In this document: in pieces, positions 34,438-44,805 of the stretch
How positions within the stretch are numbered: the first letter of the stretch is position 1
Layout: every line of letters begins with the position of its first letter
DNA from: Ewingella sp. CoE-038-23
Lineage (GTDB): Bacteria > Pseudomonadota > Gammaproteobacteria > Enterobacterales > Enterobacteriaceae
Assembly: GCF_040419245.1 (NCBI RefSeq)
Contig: NZ_JAZHOH010000001.1
Coordinates: 806,001 to 870,000 of the forward strand
Reading direction: 5' to 3'
Length of the DNA stretch: 64,000 nucleotides
Notes under the pieces: generated by a model
Database searches by the model: none
What the model saw: the letters and a program-made list of their open reading frames with translations, nothing else
Told to the model about the DNA's origin: nothing
Program-made: the position numbers and the translations under genes

Positions 34438-35906
34438 TTGTAGGTATAGGGCGCCTGATGATAATCAATACCCACCACCATGACGACGGTGGCATCTGAC
34501 TGGTTGCTCTCGCCGCCCGCACCTAACAGCATGGCGCGCTGGCCGTCTGACGTCTCCGTGGCTTCATATTTGCTCACCATTAATAATGTGCCCGCCGTAA
34601 CGGTGGAAACATTAAAGGTTTCAGTGGTGGTAACCACCGGAAGCTGAATCAAATCAAAGGTATCCAGACCATTTAAAAAACGTTTGGTAAAACCACTGGA
34701 GACTTCTATTCTCCCGTCGGACAGAACTCGTGGGGTAATAATAAAGCTGGTGCCCGTAATGATTTTGTCGGTGGTAATTTCAATGGTTTCGCGGTTAGTC
34801 GTTTCATTAATGGTTCTGGTGCGGCCGGAAACATAATTTTGTCTCTTGGTCATATTTAACGGGATCGGCACATTATTGCGAGTGACGAAGGTGCCGCTCT
34901 GCAAAACCCGTGATCCAGAAAGCTCATATAACGCGTCAAGCTGGGCATTAATATTCAGCATGCGCCCGGAGTCGGGCGTGTAGAACTGGCGCGATGCTTT
35001 AAGGCTTCCCTCTGCCGATTTCATCATCGCCGTGGAAAGGTTAATTCCCGTGCCACCGTTAACAAAGGCGAGGTTTAACGCTGCACCGGCTTTTTTAATT
35101 TTCCGCTTATCCAGCACAAAGACTTTATAGCTCACAATAAATTGTCGGCTATTGTCCGTCTGGTATTTTTTCAATATGGCGCTCAGCGTCTTATATTCAG
35201 AAGGTCTGGCGGTAAAGGTTAAAATAGAGGCATCTTTGAAAATGCTATACACGCCGCTGGAAACATACTTCTCCGCCATATCTTTAACGTCTTCCCAGAA
35301 GGAGGATTCAAACTTGGTTTCTGACTTGGCAACTAAGCCGCCTTCTGAGCTGACCTCATTACTCGACAGGTCGAGTGACGTTTCGGATTTATTATTTTGC
35401 CCATAGAAATCGAGTTTGATGGCATAGGTTTCATACAGCTTGGTGGTCAAAACATTATTGTGATCGAGACTGGCTGCTACATCATAAAGCGATGAGATGT
35501 AACGCATAAACTCTTCGAATGTGCCCTTAAAACTGATGCTGTGTGCCTGATATTCAGGCTCTTGGTTGCTCATCTTGTCGCTATTGGGAAGCGAATCATT
35601 GATGCGATAACTTATCCCTGCCTGGGCGGCGACGGTATCAAGCAAGGTCTGGAGATCGATAGGTTCATAGGATTCAATATTAATACTTTGACTCAATAGC
35701 TGCTGTTTTTTGGCGCTATATTCAACACGCTTACCGAGGAAGGCCGTGTTGTATTTTTGATAGGGGCGCGTTTTAGTAGCATCTGCCTCGACCACCTGCG
35801 GCAGCTTATTGGCTTCGCTATCCAAATCATATTTTTGGTCAAAGTAGTGAGTGCAGCCCGGTAACATAGCGGACAAGCAAAGTATCCATAATTTATTATT
35901 CATCAC
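34434..35906 (-). CDS. pilN: Type IVb pilus secretin, lipoprotein PilN
   Basis: The 490-residue lipoprotein has the lipobox LPGC with C18. An N-terminal STN/N-domain part (about 70-160) is followed by a C-terminal secretin beta domain (about 270-480), including the GTSFIITPRVLSDGRIE block typical of PilN/BfpB secretins. It forms the outer-membrane pore for the pilus. It overlaps the next gene by four bases (ATGA). Confidence 0.9.
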   Translation of the reverse strand: MMNNKLWILCLSAMLPGCTHYFDQKYDLDSEANKLPQVVEADATKTRPYQKYNTAFLGKRVEYSAKKQQLLSQSINIESYEPIDLQTLLDTVAAQAGISYRINDSLPNSDKMSNQEPEYQAHSISFKGTFEEFMRYISSLYDVAASLDHNNVLTTKLYETYAIKLDFYGQNNKSETSLDLSSNEVSSEGGLVAKSETKFESSFWEDVKDMAEKYVSSGVYSIFKDASILTFTARPSEYKTLSAILKKYQTDNSRQFIVSYKVFVLDKRKIKKAGAALNLAFVNGGTGINLSTAMMKSAEGSLKASRQFYTPDSGRMLNINAQLDALYELSGSRVLQSGTFVTRNNVPIPLNMTKRQNYVSGRTRTINETTNRETIEITTDKIITGTSFIITPRVLSDGRIEVSSGFTKRFLNGLDTFDLIQLPVVTTTETFNVSTVTAGTLLMVSKYEATETSDGQRAMLLGAGGESNQSDATVVMVVGIDYHQAPYTYK

Positions 35907-35921
35907 TGTTTCCCTGTGAGA

Positions 35922-36332
35922 TCACTGCCCATCAACGATTAATACTTTATTTTTGCTGTAAAACTTAATCACCAGGCCATAGTTTTCTGAGGCAAACATA
36001 TTCCCCAGGTCAGTAAGTATTTCATCATTGTTTTTGCCTGATATCACCGTATCGGTAAATATCATGTAATCACTGTCGCTATTCCACAGCAGTTTGTAGC
36101 CGACTTTATTCGCCCAAGTTTTAATTTCCTGACTTAATAGCCGGTTCTCATGCAGCACCAGAATTTGGTTCTGAATCGTCACTTCGGCATGCAGCAGTGG
36201 TTTATTTAATAGCGAGCCAGATAACGTCGCGTTATCGTTTTTTACCGAGTGACTATCGCTATGCAGCGACGCGTAAGGCATTGAGCTAATCAAAAAAATG
36301 AGTGCAGATAGCGTTTTAAATATCCCTTTCAT
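35922..36332 (-). CDS. pilL: TcpQ/PilL-like pilus biogenesis protein
   Basis: The ATG at 36332 has AGGA upstream and gives 136 residues with a signal peptide of about 20 residues. The mature part shows the TcpQ C-terminal domain: LSQEIKTWANKVGYKLLWNS at about 67-86 and a terminal strand pair NYGLVIKFYSKNKVLIV. Proteins of this type (TcpQ, PilL C-terminus) help the secretin to reach the outer membrane. The PilL assignment is by domain; R64 PilL is longer. Confidence 0.72.
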   Translation of the reverse strand: MKGIFKTLSALIFLISSMPYASLHSDSHSVKNDNATLSGSLLNKPLLHAEVTIQNQILVLHENRLLSQEIKTWANKVGYKLLWNSDSDYMIFTDTVISGKNNDEILTDLGNMFASENYGLVIKFYSKNKVLIVDGQ

Positions 36333-36356
36333 AATCACATCCTGAAGTTGCACTGA

Positions 36357-37928
36357 TTAATTAGGTTGTCCAAATGGGTTTCTGAAATAACTACGTGAAT
36401 AATCAACTTCAATCGTGCTGCACCATCTGGTGATCACCACAGATACGGAGCTTGGGTTACGGTAGCTAAAGGTTTTTTCATAGGCCCGGTTATAAGCCGC
36501 CACGGTGGAGGTCACGACCCATATCTTTCCGTAACGGTTAACCTGAATTTCAACTTTACTAAAATCAGAAGATATGGAGCTTGGAGCAATGGAACGAGTT
36601 AATGCCGGATTGGAATAATCTCTAAGGTGTGTCGCCACATTCTGTTTCGAGTTATAGGAAACATCGGACGATACGGAAGAAATGGCTGCCGCAATTCGCG
36701 GATAAAGCTGGCGATTATTTGGGCCAAGGGGGCAGCGCTGGACGGGCAGGGTGATTCTGCCCCCTTCTTCTAGCAGCGGTCCCATGTAATCTTGGTCATA
36801 TCTGGCTCCTGCTAGAGGGGGAACATCGGTATTCATGCTATTACCGAAGGCGGCATAGCTGATCAGCGGAATGGTGGTTAATTCCGGCTTAGAATGGGTA
36901 TATCTGCCCGGGCTTTCGAGGATCACGTTTGAAAGCAGGGTGCCCACCGTCTTGGTACCGTCGGGATTTTCTGCTTGCAAAACCAGCAGTTGGTTATCGG
37001 AATGGTTATAGCCTTGCCCGTCTGCACTTGAGAGGCAGAGCGTTGATTTTGATTTGGTGCCATCCCAGCAGAGCTTGTCAGCCCCGTTTTTACCGGTGTG
37101 CTCGTTTTTCGTGCTAACGGAGAAACGAATACCAAATTGCTGTTGCAGATGGCTTTCGGCGCTGGCGATATAGCGACTCATGTCGCCAAAATTCACCGGC
37201 TCTCTCTTACTGCCGCTACCCGTCATCAGCAGCGTCCAGGCTGAATTCGCCGAGCTACCCAGAGGGCGAACCAGAATATGGGCGTGTGAATAGCTAAGTC
37301 CCGTACTCTCAAAGGCCTGATTAAAAGCCTGAAGGTAGCTATCGAACTTCAGCTTATCCTCTGCTTGTTGGGTCAAAGGAGTGTAGCTGATAATAAAATC
37401 TACCCGATCGATATCCAAACGTGAGGGATCGCCGACAACATCAACGCGGACAATATTTAATACATCATTCTTAAGCTGGCTAGGGTAGGCGCAAGGAAGG
37501 TACTCTTTCTCGAAATGGTAGGGCGTATTTAATGATTCAGGCCCGCAGCTATTGCTGGTGAAATAGCTCCTTTGGCTTACAGAACTGTGCCATTCAAAGA
37601 ATTTTGCGGTTTGCAGGGGATCCGCAAATTTATAATTAGTGACTCTTTTGCTGTAAATATCTTTTCTGGCTCCGGTTAATGTTAAGTCATAAAGCGGATT
37701 GATTTTTAAATGATTCCCTTTACCGTTTTCAATAACAGAAATCTTACCTTGCTGAATAAAGTCAATCAGGCCGCGTATCTCACCGGTTATCAGTTTTGCC
37801 GTCTGTCGTTGTTTAATTTCTTCAACTTTCTTTTGCTTTAAATCCATTGTAAAAGCCATGCCAAGGCCGATGATTGCCAGCACAACTAACATTTCAAGCA
37901 ATGTGAAACCGCGAGAGAATTTATACAC
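36357..37928 (-). CDS. pilV: PilV-like minor pilin / tip adhesin
   Basis: The 523 residues start with a short prepilin leader cleaved after G7 (SRG/FTLLEM), with the conserved Glu at mature position 5 and a hydrophobic N-terminal helix. The long remainder with several cysteines is unlike the small major pilin. In R64 the PilV minor pilin of this size carries the tip adhesin, whose C-terminus is switched by a shufflon; no recombinase gene and no inverted repeats for such a switch are seen here. It follows pilS at 62 bases, behind a hairpin. Confidence 0.78.
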   Translation of the reverse strand: MYKFSRGFTLLEMLVVLAIIGLGMAFTMDLKQKKVEEIKQRQTAKLITGEIRGLIDFIQQGKISVIENGKGNHLKINPLYDLTLTGARKDIYSKRVTNYKFADPLQTAKFFEWHSSVSQRSYFTSNSCGPESLNTPYHFEKEYLPCAYPSQLKNDVLNIVRVDVVGDPSRLDIDRVDFIISYTPLTQQAEDKLKFDSYLQAFNQAFESTGLSYSHAHILVRPLGSSANSAWTLLMTGSGSKREPVNFGDMSRYIASAESHLQQQFGIRFSVSTKNEHTGKNGADKLCWDGTKSKSTLCLSSADGQGYNHSDNQLLVLQAENPDGTKTVGTLLSNVILESPGRYTHSKPELTTIPLISYAAFGNSMNTDVPPLAGARYDQDYMGPLLEEGGRITLPVQRCPLGPNNRQLYPRIAAAISSVSSDVSYNSKQNVATHLRDYSNPALTRSIAPSSISSDFSKVEIQVNRYGKIWVVTSTVAAYNRAYEKTFSYRNPSSVSVVITRWCSTIEVDYSRSYFRNPFGQPN

Positions 37929-37970
37929 GATGAGGCCAATGTTATGGTCAGCAAAGAGATCCCTTCTCCC

Positions 37971-37992
37971 GCAGGAGAAGGGGGCGAGGCTT
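37971..37992 (-). terminator. Hairpin between pilS and the PilV-like gene
   Basis: CCCTTCTCC (37971-37979) pairs perfectly with GGAGAAGGG (37984-37992) around CGCA. It touches the pilS stop and lacks a T-run, so it may stabilise the 3' end of the major pilin message or attenuate readthrough. Confidence 0.5.
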
Positions 37993-38686
37993 AGCGACTG
38001 CCTAAAACAATGGCGTTATTGGCGTTGGCAGAACAAACGCCCAAGGTTGCCGCAGGGGTGATAGTGATGTTGCCGTTAGAATGCAGGCTTCTCAACACGG
38101 CAGGGCCCGGTGCGACATCAAGAGAGGCTGGTGCGGCGGCATCAACACCCGGCGCGGCGGAGACCACGCCAACGTAGTCCCACTGATTACCGATTTGGGT
38201 AATGATGTTACGACACTGGGTTTGATCTAAACCGTTTACAGTCAGGAAGAAGCCTTTCAATCCTGCGGTGGCGACGGTGCTGATTCTGGTACCGCCCATA
38301 TGGAAGTAGTCGCCAGAAATGCCGTTTTTCGCTTCGGATTCAGACAGCTTGCCTAACTGCACTAATGCCGCGATCATCACTTTCGAGTTAGTGGTGTTGA
38401 GGATAGTTGTTGGCGTCATGTTAACCCCGGCGGTTGCTGAAGGAACCGGGTAGCTGGTATTTCGATAGGCTTCCTGTGCAGCCAAACGGATGCTGTTGGT
38501 GTTACTCACCAATTTAGTGATGGACTGGCTGCTGAAGGCGCGCTGTGCAAGCACCACCACCCCTGCGGCAATCGTCCCGACAATACCCAGAACGATAATG
38601 ACTTCGAGTAATGACATTCCTCGTTGTTTTCTAAATTTTTTATACGCGTTAGCTTTATTCTTAAGCATATTAATTTGTTCTTTCAC
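37991..38686 (-). CDS. pilS: Major type IVb prepilin PilS
   Basis: The 231-residue prepilin has a long basic leader typical of type IVb pilins, cleaved after G23 (KQRG/MSLLE), and mature M24 with Glu at +5. The hydrophobic assembly helix spans about 25-52. Two cysteines in the C-terminal half (TQCRN and GVCSAN) likely form the D-region disulfide. The GTG start at 38686 is preceded by AAGGAA at a good distance. It is the first gene of the operon, in contrast to R64, where pilS follows pilR. Confidence 0.9.
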   Translation of the reverse strand: MKEQINMLKNKANAYKKFRKQRGMSLLEVIIVLGIVGTIAAGVVVLAQRAFSSQSITKLVSNTNSIRLAAQEAYRNTSYPVPSATAGVNMTPTTILNTTNSKVMIAALVQLGKLSESEAKNGISGDYFHMGGTRISTVATAGLKGFFLTVNGLDQTQCRNIITQIGNQWDYVGVVSAAPGVDAAAPASLDVAPGPAVLRSLHSNGNITITPAATLGVCSANANNAIVLGSR

Positions 38687-39171
38687 GACACATTCCTTAT
38701 GTATGCTAATGGCGATTTGGAAAGACTTTAATTTTTGGCATTAAATAGATAATAAATAACCCCTGGCGCAGTGATTATTTAATCGCAGATATCTAATGGC
38801 AGAGAGATTGTTATGTATGCGCGAGATAGAATGCAATAGTTTTTTTGTCGAGAGTTAATGCTCTTATAATATTTTAATGGTTTTTATTCTGAGGTTTATT
38901 ATCTGTTGTTTTTATATATTCGATTAATTAATTCTATTTTTTGTTTTTGATTTATAAAATGAAATTAACAGGGGGCGAGTTTATTATGATGGGATATATC
39001 GATTAGCTGTTTAGATTAGTCATCTCAGAGGCTTTTTTTTTGTATAGATGCCGGACGTGAACGTCAGTTCAGCGAAGCGCGCCAGTTTCTTGTATAATCT
39101 GCCGCTTCGAGGTGCGAAGGGGTGAACCCAGTGGCATTTCCTCGGTTTACTCCATACAGGAATACAGAATT
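38687..39171. other. AT-rich intergenic region upstream of pilS and yehS
   Basis: This 485-bp region is far richer in A and T than the flanks between about 38740 and 39050 and holds no credible gene. It must contain the leftward pil promoter and the rightward yehS promoter; for the latter TATAAT lies at 39093-39098 without a convincing -35. AT-rich DNA of this kind is a usual target of H-NS silencing; that role is inference. Confidence 0.6.
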
Positions 39172-39642
39172 ATGATGCATAACGACGTCTTGCGCAGCGT
39201 GCGCCACATGCTTGATTTAAGCGAAGGCAGACTGATTGAGATCCTCAAAACGACCGGCGTGCCCGTCAGCCCGGAAGTGATGTCCCGCTATCTGAAAAAA
39301 GAGGACGAAGAGGGCTATATGGAAGTGCCTGACGAAGTCATGGCTAACTTCCTCAACGGTTTGATCACCTTCAAGCGTGGTAAAGACGACCGTTTCCCGG
39401 TGCCAGAAGTAGAAAAACGCGTTACCAACAACATCATGTTGAAGAAGCTGCGCGTGGCTTTTGAACTGAAAACCGAAGATATGCTGAGCGTGTTGGCCGC
39501 CGCCGATTTCAAAATGTCCGAAGGCGAACTGAGCGCGTTCTTCCGCAAAGAAGGCCACAAGAACTACCGTCCTTGCGGCGATCAGGTTCTGCGCTACTTC
39601 CTGAAAGGTTTGACCGCGCGAGTCCGCCCGTCTAAAGCCTAA
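39172..39642 (+). CDS. yehS: DUF1456 protein YehS
   Basis: The 156 residues match E. coli YehS in length and pattern. The protein consists of two similar halves of about 70 residues, each starting with a helix-rich NDVLRSVRHMLDL or NNIMLKKLRVAFEL segment and ending with a GDQ/PDE...FLxGL motif. Its function is not known. ATG at 39172 is preceded by AGGAA; the frame extends 20 codons upstream without a ribosome site. In E. coli yehS lies elsewhere. Confidence 0.9.
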   Translation: MMHNDVLRSVRHMLDLSEGRLIEILKTTGVPVSPEVMSRYLKKEDEEGYMEVPDEVMANFLNGLITFKRGKDDRFPVPEVEKRVTNNIMLKKLRVAFELKTEDMLSVLAAADFKMSEGELSAFFRKEGHKNYRPCGDQVLRYFLKGLTARVRPSKA

Positions 39643-39680
39643 AGCCAGCTGGCCGTCTTATCGGCTTTGCCGCAAATAAA

Positions 39681-39713
39681 AAGCCTGAGTGTGTTATGCA
39701 CTCAGGCTTTTTT
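39681..39713. terminator. Bidirectional terminator between yehS and fadE
   Basis: AAGCCTGAGTG (39681-39691) pairs with CACTCAGGCTT (39699-39709), with A and T runs on the two sides. Confidence 0.9.
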
Positions 39714-39731
39714 GTGTTGCGGCTCGCCGTA

Positions 39732-42188
39732 TTATGCGGCTTCAGTCTGCCGTGGTTTCACCACTTTCTTCTCTTCCTGCTCTGGCTTTTTTGCCGCCAG
39801 CTCGTCGGCTTCGAACTCATCCACGTTGATAGAACGCAGGCGGCTCTCTTCGGCGCGGCTTAGAATTCGGGCTTCATCCGGGGTCAGATGACCAGCATCC
39901 AGCCCTTTTTGCGCCAGAATATCCAGACGGGTGAATGACAGCTTTTTACCCATCGCGTCGGACAGATGTTTATGCACCGGCTCGGCGGCCAAAATGTCCA
40001 TCAGGGCTTGTTCCAACTGACCAATCGGGTTGTGCTCGCTTGGCGTCAGATACTGGCCGCGACCAATGCGGCTGCGGGTGGCTGATGGCACTTGCAGAAT
40101 GCGCGCCAGCTCGTGGTCCAGTTGGTCAGAAGGGGCGGCCTGAGCACGGCCCAGCGGGAAGATAACAAAGCGCATCACGCCCGCTACCAGTCCGTTAGGG
40201 AAGTTACGCAGCAGCTCTTCAATGGCGATTTCCGCCTGATTCAGGCAGTCCTGCACGCCCCAATGCACCAGCGGCAGGTCTTCCTTGTTGCGACCTTCCT
40301 CTTCGTAGCGTTTCAGCGTCGCCGTCGCCAGATAGATTTGGCTGAGGATGTCACCCAAACGGGCCGAAATGCGCTCGCGGCGTTTCAGGCTGCCACCCAG
40401 CACGCCCATGGAGATATCGGACAGCAGGGCCAGGTTGGCACTCAGGCGGTTAATCTGCTGATAGTAGCGAGCCGTCGCGTCTTTGGCCGGCGTCTTGCTG
40501 GTGCGGCCGTTGGTCAGGCCCAGCCAGAAGCTGCGCACTTTGTTGCTGCCGACGTGGCCGATATGGCCGAACAGCGCGCGGTCGAAATCTTGCAGATCGT
40601 TGCTTTCCGCCGCCGCCATTTCACGCAGCACGTATGGATGGCAACGGATAGCGCCTTGGCCGAAGATAATCATGCTGCGAGTCAGGATGTTGGCGCCTTC
40701 TACCGTGATGGCAATTGGCGCACCCTGATAAGCACGGGCCACGAAGTTACTTTTGCCGAGCATAATGCCTTTACCGCCGGTGATATCCATGGCGTCCATC
40801 ACGGCGCGCTGGCCACGGTGGGTACAGTGATATTTAACGATGGCTGACAGCACAGCCGGTTTTTCACCGAGCATAATGCCGTTGGTGATGAGCGTTGCCG
40901 CGGCATCCATGACATAGGCGTTACCGGCAATGCGCGCCAGCGGCTCTTCGATACCTTCCATTTTGCCGATAGGCAGTTTGAACTGGCGGCGAATATACGC
41001 ATAAGCGCCGGTCGCCATCGCCAGTGATTTCAGGCTGCCGGTGGCGTTGGATGGCAGGGTGATACCGCGCCCAACCGACAGGCATTCAACCAGCATGCGC
41101 CAGCCCTGACCGGCCATTTTCGGACCACCGATGATGTAATCGATAGGCACGAAAATGTCTTTACCGCGCGTCGGACCATTTTGGAAAGGCACGTTCAGCG
41201 GGAAGTGACGGTGGCCGATTTCCACGCCTTGGGTATCCGTTGGGATCAGCGCACAAGTAATGCCCAGCTCAGTGGTATCCCCCAGCAGGTGGTCCGGGTC
41301 TTTCAACTTAAAGGCCAGTCCCAGCACGGTAGCGATAGGCGCCAGCGTGATATAGCGTTTGTTCCAGGTCAGGCGCATGCCCAGCACTTCTTTGCCTTCC
41401 CACTGGCCTTTACACACCACGCCAACGTCGGGAATGGCACCGGCATCAGAGCCTGCTTCCGGGCTAGTTAAGGCGAAGCAAGGGATTTCCAAACCTTGGG
41501 CCAGACGTGGCAGATAGTGATCTTTCTGCTCATCGGTGCCGTAATGTTGCAGCAGTTCGCCAGGGCCGAGGGAGTTAGGCACGCCGACGGTGATGGCCAA
41601 AATGCCGGATACACCCGCCAGCTTTTGCAGCACGCGAGCCTGAGCGTAAGCCGAGAATTCGAGGCCGCCGTACTCTTTCTTGATGATCATCGCGAAGAAG
41701 CGGTGCTCTTTCAAATAGGCCCACAGCTCTGGTGGCAGGTCTGCCAGCTCGTGGGTTATCTGGAAGTCATCCGCCATGCGGCAGGCTTCTTCCACCGGGC
41801 CGTCAATAAAGGCCTGCTCTTCTTCCGTCAGGCGCTGCTGCGGGTAGTCCTGCAACTTTTTCCAGTCAGGCGTGCCGCTGAACAGGTCGCCTTCCCACCA
41901 GGTGGTACCGGCTTCAATCGCCTCTTTTTCCGTGCGCGACATGCTTGGCATGACTTTACGGAAGGTGCGCAGAGCCGGCGCGGAGAACAGTGAACGGCGC
42001 AGTGCCGGAATGTTGAAAGGCAACAAGACGATTGCCAGCGGCACCAGCAGCCAGAGAGTCCACAGGTGAATTGCGCCCATGGCGGCAGTAAAAGCCAAAA
42101 TAATCAAGCTACTAAGTTGTAAGTTCACCCGGTGATAGAACAACACACCGATGATAACGAGCAAGGCAACAATACTAAGAACCATCAT
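39732..42188 (-). CDS. fadE: Acyl-CoA dehydrogenase FadE
   Basis: FadE catalyses the first step of fatty acid beta-oxidation, making trans-2-enoyl-CoA. The 818 residues (814 in E. coli) have two to three N-terminal membrane segments (1-60), the acyl-CoA dehydrogenase N, middle and C domains (about 130-560) and the long C-terminal DUF1974 part typical of this enterobacterial enzyme. [12 protein letters not shown] (about 237-248) is the FAD/substrate loop of the middle domain. A FadR-like operator lies between start codon and promoter region. The order fadE-lpcA divergent is as in E. coli. Confidence 0.97.
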   Translation of the reverse strand: MMVLSIVALLVIIGVLFYHRVNLQLSSLIILAFTAAMGAIHLWTLWLLVPLAIVLLPFNIPALRRSLFSAPALRTFRKVMPSMSRTEKEAIEAGTTWWEGDLFSGTPDWKKLQDYPQQRLTEEEQAFIDGPVEEACRMADDFQITHELADLPPELWAYLKEHRFFAMIIKKEYGGLEFSAYAQARVLQKLAGVSGILAITVGVPNSLGPGELLQHYGTDEQKDHYLPRLAQGLEIPCFALTSPEAGSDAGAIPDVGVVCKGQWEGKEVLGMRLTWNKRYITLAPIATVLGLAFKLKDPDHLLGDTTELGITCALIPTDTQGVEIGHRHFPLNVPFQNGPTRGKDIFVPIDYIIGGPKMAGQGWRMLVECLSVGRGITLPSNATGSLKSLAMATGAYAYIRRQFKLPIGKMEGIEEPLARIAGNAYVMDAAATLITNGIMLGEKPAVLSAIVKYHCTHRGQRAVMDAMDITGGKGIMLGKSNFVARAYQGAPIAITVEGANILTRSMIIFGQGAIRCHPYVLREMAAAESNDLQDFDRALFGHIGHVGSNKVRSFWLGLTNGRTSKTPAKDATARYYQQINRLSANLALLSDISMGVLGGSLKRRERISARLGDILSQIYLATATLKRYEEEGRNKEDLPLVHWGVQDCLNQAEIAIEELLRNFPNGLVAGVMRFVIFPLGRAQAAPSDQLDHELARILQVPSATRSRIGRGQYLTPSEHNPIGQLEQALMDILAAEPVHKHLSDAMGKKLSFTRLDILAQKGLDAGHLTPDEARILSRAEESRLRSINVDEFEADELAAKKPEQEEKKVVKPRQTEAA

Positions 42189-42208
42189 GATAAATCTCCC
42201 CAGTTGTA

Positions 42209-42225
42209 GGAGGTCTGACCTGTTA
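42209..42225. promoter_or_regulatory. FadR-like operator of fadE
   Basis: GGAGGTCTGACCTGTTA shares the core GGTCNGACC-TGTT of the FadR consensus and lies 21-37 bases upstream of the fadE ATG. FadR repression of fadE is known in E. coli. Confidence 0.6.
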
Positions 42226-42436
42226 GAGTGATATATTGGTTTTAGTTCAGGTCCATTTCTTTATCAATGTATTTACATCTTAATTACAACTTGGCTCACA
42301 AACCGATCGCACTAAGGGTCAAAATCACAAACATTCAGATTGATTACCGCTTCTTGGCTTCTCGCTGTTTCGGCAATCCGTTACACTGCGTGGCGGAACG
42401 TTTTATTGCTGAAAATGGACATAAAAAGAGGCTGCC

Positions 42437-43018
42437 ATGTACCTGGATATTATCCGTAGTGAACTGAACGAAGCTGCTGACACACTGAATAAATTCATCA
42501 GTGACTCAGCAAACATTGAGTCAATTCAACGTGCTGCCGTGCTGCTAGCGGATTCTTTTAAAGCGGGCGGGAAGGTGATTTCCTGCGGTAATGGCGGTTC
42601 GCACTGCGACGCCATGCACTTCGCTGAAGAACTGACTGGCCGTTACCGTGAAAACCGCCCGGGCTATCCGGCAATTGCCATTTCTGACGTCAGCCACATT
42701 TCCTGCGTAGGTAACGACTTTGGTTTCGACCATATTTTCTCTCGTTATGTTGAAGCTGTAGGGCAGAAGGGCGACGTGCTGCTGGGGATCTCCACCTCTG
42801 GCAACTCCGCCAACGTGATCAAAGCGATTGAAGCGGCGCGCGCGAAAGGCATGAAAGTCATCACCCTGACCGGTAAAAACGGCGGCAAGATGGATGGCTC
42901 AGCTGACGTTGAAATTCGCGTACCGCACTTTGGTTTCGCGGATCGCGTACAGGAGATCCACATTAAAGTGATTCACATTTTGATTTTATTAATCGAAAAA
43001 GAGATGGCAAAAGCCTAA
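42437..43018 (+). CDS. lpcA: Sedoheptulose 7-phosphate isomerase
   Basis: LpcA (GmhA) converts sedoheptulose 7-phosphate to D-glycero-manno-heptose 7-phosphate, the first step to the heptose of the LPS inner core. The 193 residues contain a SIS fold with GNGGSHCDA (54-62), AEELTGRY, the phosphate loop STSGNSANV and the terminal [10 protein letters not shown] with the catalytic His. Length and sequence match E. coli (192 aa). Confidence 0.97.
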   Translation: MYLDIIRSELNEAADTLNKFISDSANIESIQRAAVLLADSFKAGGKVISCGNGGSHCDAMHFAEELTGRYRENRPGYPAIAISDVSHISCVGNDFGFDHIFSRYVEAVGQKGDVLLGISTSGNSANVIKAIEAARAKGMKVITLTGKNGGKMDGSADVEIRVPHFGFADRVQEIHIKVIHILILLIEKEMAKA

Positions 43019-43044
43019 GGCTTTTGATGTAAAGGAGACTGGCA

Positions 43045-43812
43045 ATGTGCGAATTGCTCGGGATGAGCGCCAACGTTCCTACTGATATCTGTTTTAGTTT
43101 CAGTGGGTTGGTGCAACGAGGTGGCGGTACGGGTCCGCATAAAGATGGCTGGGGTATTACTTTCTATGAAGGTAACGGTTGTCGCACCTTTAAAGATCCG
43201 CATCCGAGTTTTAATTCGCCCATTGCCCGTCTCGTTCAGGAGTATCCGATCAAATCCTGCGCGGTGATTTCACACATTCGTCAGGCGAATCGCGGCGAAG
43301 TGTCGCTGGAAAATACCCATCCCTTCACCCGTGAACTGTGGGGCCGCAACTGGACCTATGCACATAACGGGCAGCTGCGCGGCTATCGCCAGCTGGACAC
43401 CGGCACTCTAAGGCCCATCGGCCAGACTGACAGTGAATTCGCTTTCTGCTGGTTACTGCATAAATTGACTGAGCGCTATCCGCGCACGCCGGGCAACTGG
43501 CCTGCGGTGTTTCGCTATATTGCGTCGCTGGCTGACCAAATGCGGCAGAAGGGCGTGTTCAATATGCTGTTGTCGGACGGGCGCTTCGTGATGGCTTACT
43601 GCTCGACCAATCTGTATTGGATCACGCGCAGAGCGCCGTTTGGCAAGGCAACGTTGTTGGATCAGGATGTGGAAATCGATTTTCAGCAGCAGACGACACC
43701 CAATGATGTCGTCACGGTGATCGCTACCCAGCCATTAACGGGTAACGAAACCTGGAACAAGATTGCGCCAGGTGAATTCGCCTTATTTCACTGTGGTGAA
43801 CGCCAACTGTGA
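43045..43812 (+). CDS. yafJ: Class II glutamine amidotransferase-like protein YafJ
   Basis: The 255 residues begin MCELLGMS, which exposes the N-terminal nucleophile C2 after removal of methionine. RQANRGE and AHNGQL at about 87-120 are the glutamine-binding blocks of Ntn amidotransferases. No synthetase domain follows, so it works alone or with an unknown partner. It matches E. coli YafJ (255 aa). The last 30 bases overlap the end of the convergent yafK. Confidence 0.95.
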   Translation: MCELLGMSANVPTDICFSFSGLVQRGGGTGPHKDGWGITFYEGNGCRTFKDPHPSFNSPIARLVQEYPIKSCAVISHIRQANRGEVSLENTHPFTRELWGRNWTYAHNGQLRGYRQLDTGTLRPIGQTDSEFAFCWLLHKLTERYPRTPGNWPAVFRYIASLADQMRQKGVFNMLLSDGRFVMAYCSTNLYWITRRAPFGKATLLDQDVEIDFQQQTTPNDVVTVIATQPLTGNETWNKIAPGEFALFHCGERQL

Positions 43813-44508
43813 TCCCAGCGGCGTGGTTTGCACCGGCTGAGTCAGTACATACTTACCTGAACTGACTACCACGTTTGGCGGCGTATGATACTTCTGGAAG
43901 TAGTCATAGCCCGGCTTCAACTCGTTCCAGAAACTGATGTAAGAAGAGTTTCTGTGCGACGCCATATTGGCATCCGTCATGCGGAACGGGTAAATGCTGA
44001 TTTGCACGTTACGCTGGCCGTATTGGAAAGCCGCCTGCACATAAGTGAAAATTTCATCCATGTATTGATCGGTCATCGCATAACAGCCGATAGACTTACA
44101 GTTACCGTGGATCATTAAATATTTGCCGGAATAGCCCTGAGCCGTGTCGTAGGCATTCGGGAAACCGATGTTAATCGCGCGATAGAATTTGCTGTCAGGC
44201 TTTAAATGGTGAATATCGACGCTGTAAAAACCTTCCGGACTTTTGAAATCCCCTTCGCGGCGTTTATTTCCTAAACCGCCCGAGAAATCACAAATACCAT
44301 AAGTGCCGATCAGGCGATATTCGCCCTGAAGTTCGGCATAAAGCTCAAGTTTGCGTTCCTGTTTAAAGATCTGGATATAAACCGGGGAACCCAAAAGTTT
44401 CTGTTTTAACGCTTGATCAACCGGGACAGGCTCACTGGCGGCCGCGGTGCCGAGGGTAAAAAGGGGCAAACTGAGGAGCATCGCAAGTAACAGCGCGATT
44501 CTGATCAT
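43783..44508 (-). CDS. yafK: L,D-transpeptidase-family protein YafK (DpaA/LdtF)
   Basis: The 241-residue periplasmic protein has a signal peptide of about 24 residues and a YkuD domain with H134 in MIHGNCKSI and the catalytic C142 in GCYAMTD. In E. coli this protein (DpaA, earlier LdtF) releases Braun lipoprotein from peptidoglycan. It converges on yafJ with a 30-base overlap of coding ends, as in related genomes. Confidence 0.94.
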   Translation of the reverse strand: MIRIALLLAMLLSLPLFTLGTAAASEPVPVDQALKQKLLGSPVYIQIFKQERKLELYAELQGEYRLIGTYGICDFSGGLGNKRREGDFKSPEGFYSVDIHHLKPDSKFYRAINIGFPNAYDTAQGYSGKYLMIHGNCKSIGCYAMTDQYMDEIFTYVQAAFQYGQRNVQISIYPFRMTDANMASHRNSSYISFWNELKPGYDYFQKYHTPPNVVVSSGKYVLTQPVQTTPLGSQLAFTTVK

Positions 44509-44805
44509 TCTTATTCCTGCTTAACGATTCCCCTTGATAGTTGCTGTTGCTGCTGACATCGCGGCAATCTCAATTATGTGGGGTTTAGGTCTGATTATTT
44601 TGTCTACAGATACGAAGATCTTTAAGACCGCCACTGATATACAATCGGCATTAAACATGCATGATTCGATGCCATATTAATGCTGGTGGCTTTTTTAGCA
44701 ATCCCACTAGGAATAAATTTACAGTTAAAGTGTGAAAAAATGATTTAGTTTACTTTTTGAGCAGATTTTTTGTGAATACCCCGACATTTCTGCCGGGGAA
44801 TATCT
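44509..44805. other. Intergenic region between the GDPD-like gene and yafK
   Basis: These 297 bases are AT-rich, carry no credible gene and must hold the yafK promoter (minus strand). No clear terminator for the GDPD-like gene and no conserved structure were seen. Confidence 0.5.

Noticed and set aside
6065..39171. An integrative element bounded by tRNA-Asp
   Set aside because: No integrase, relaxase or direct repeat of the tRNA 3' end was found; the content is metabolic plus a pilus operon, so acquisition by other means or in several steps is equally possible.
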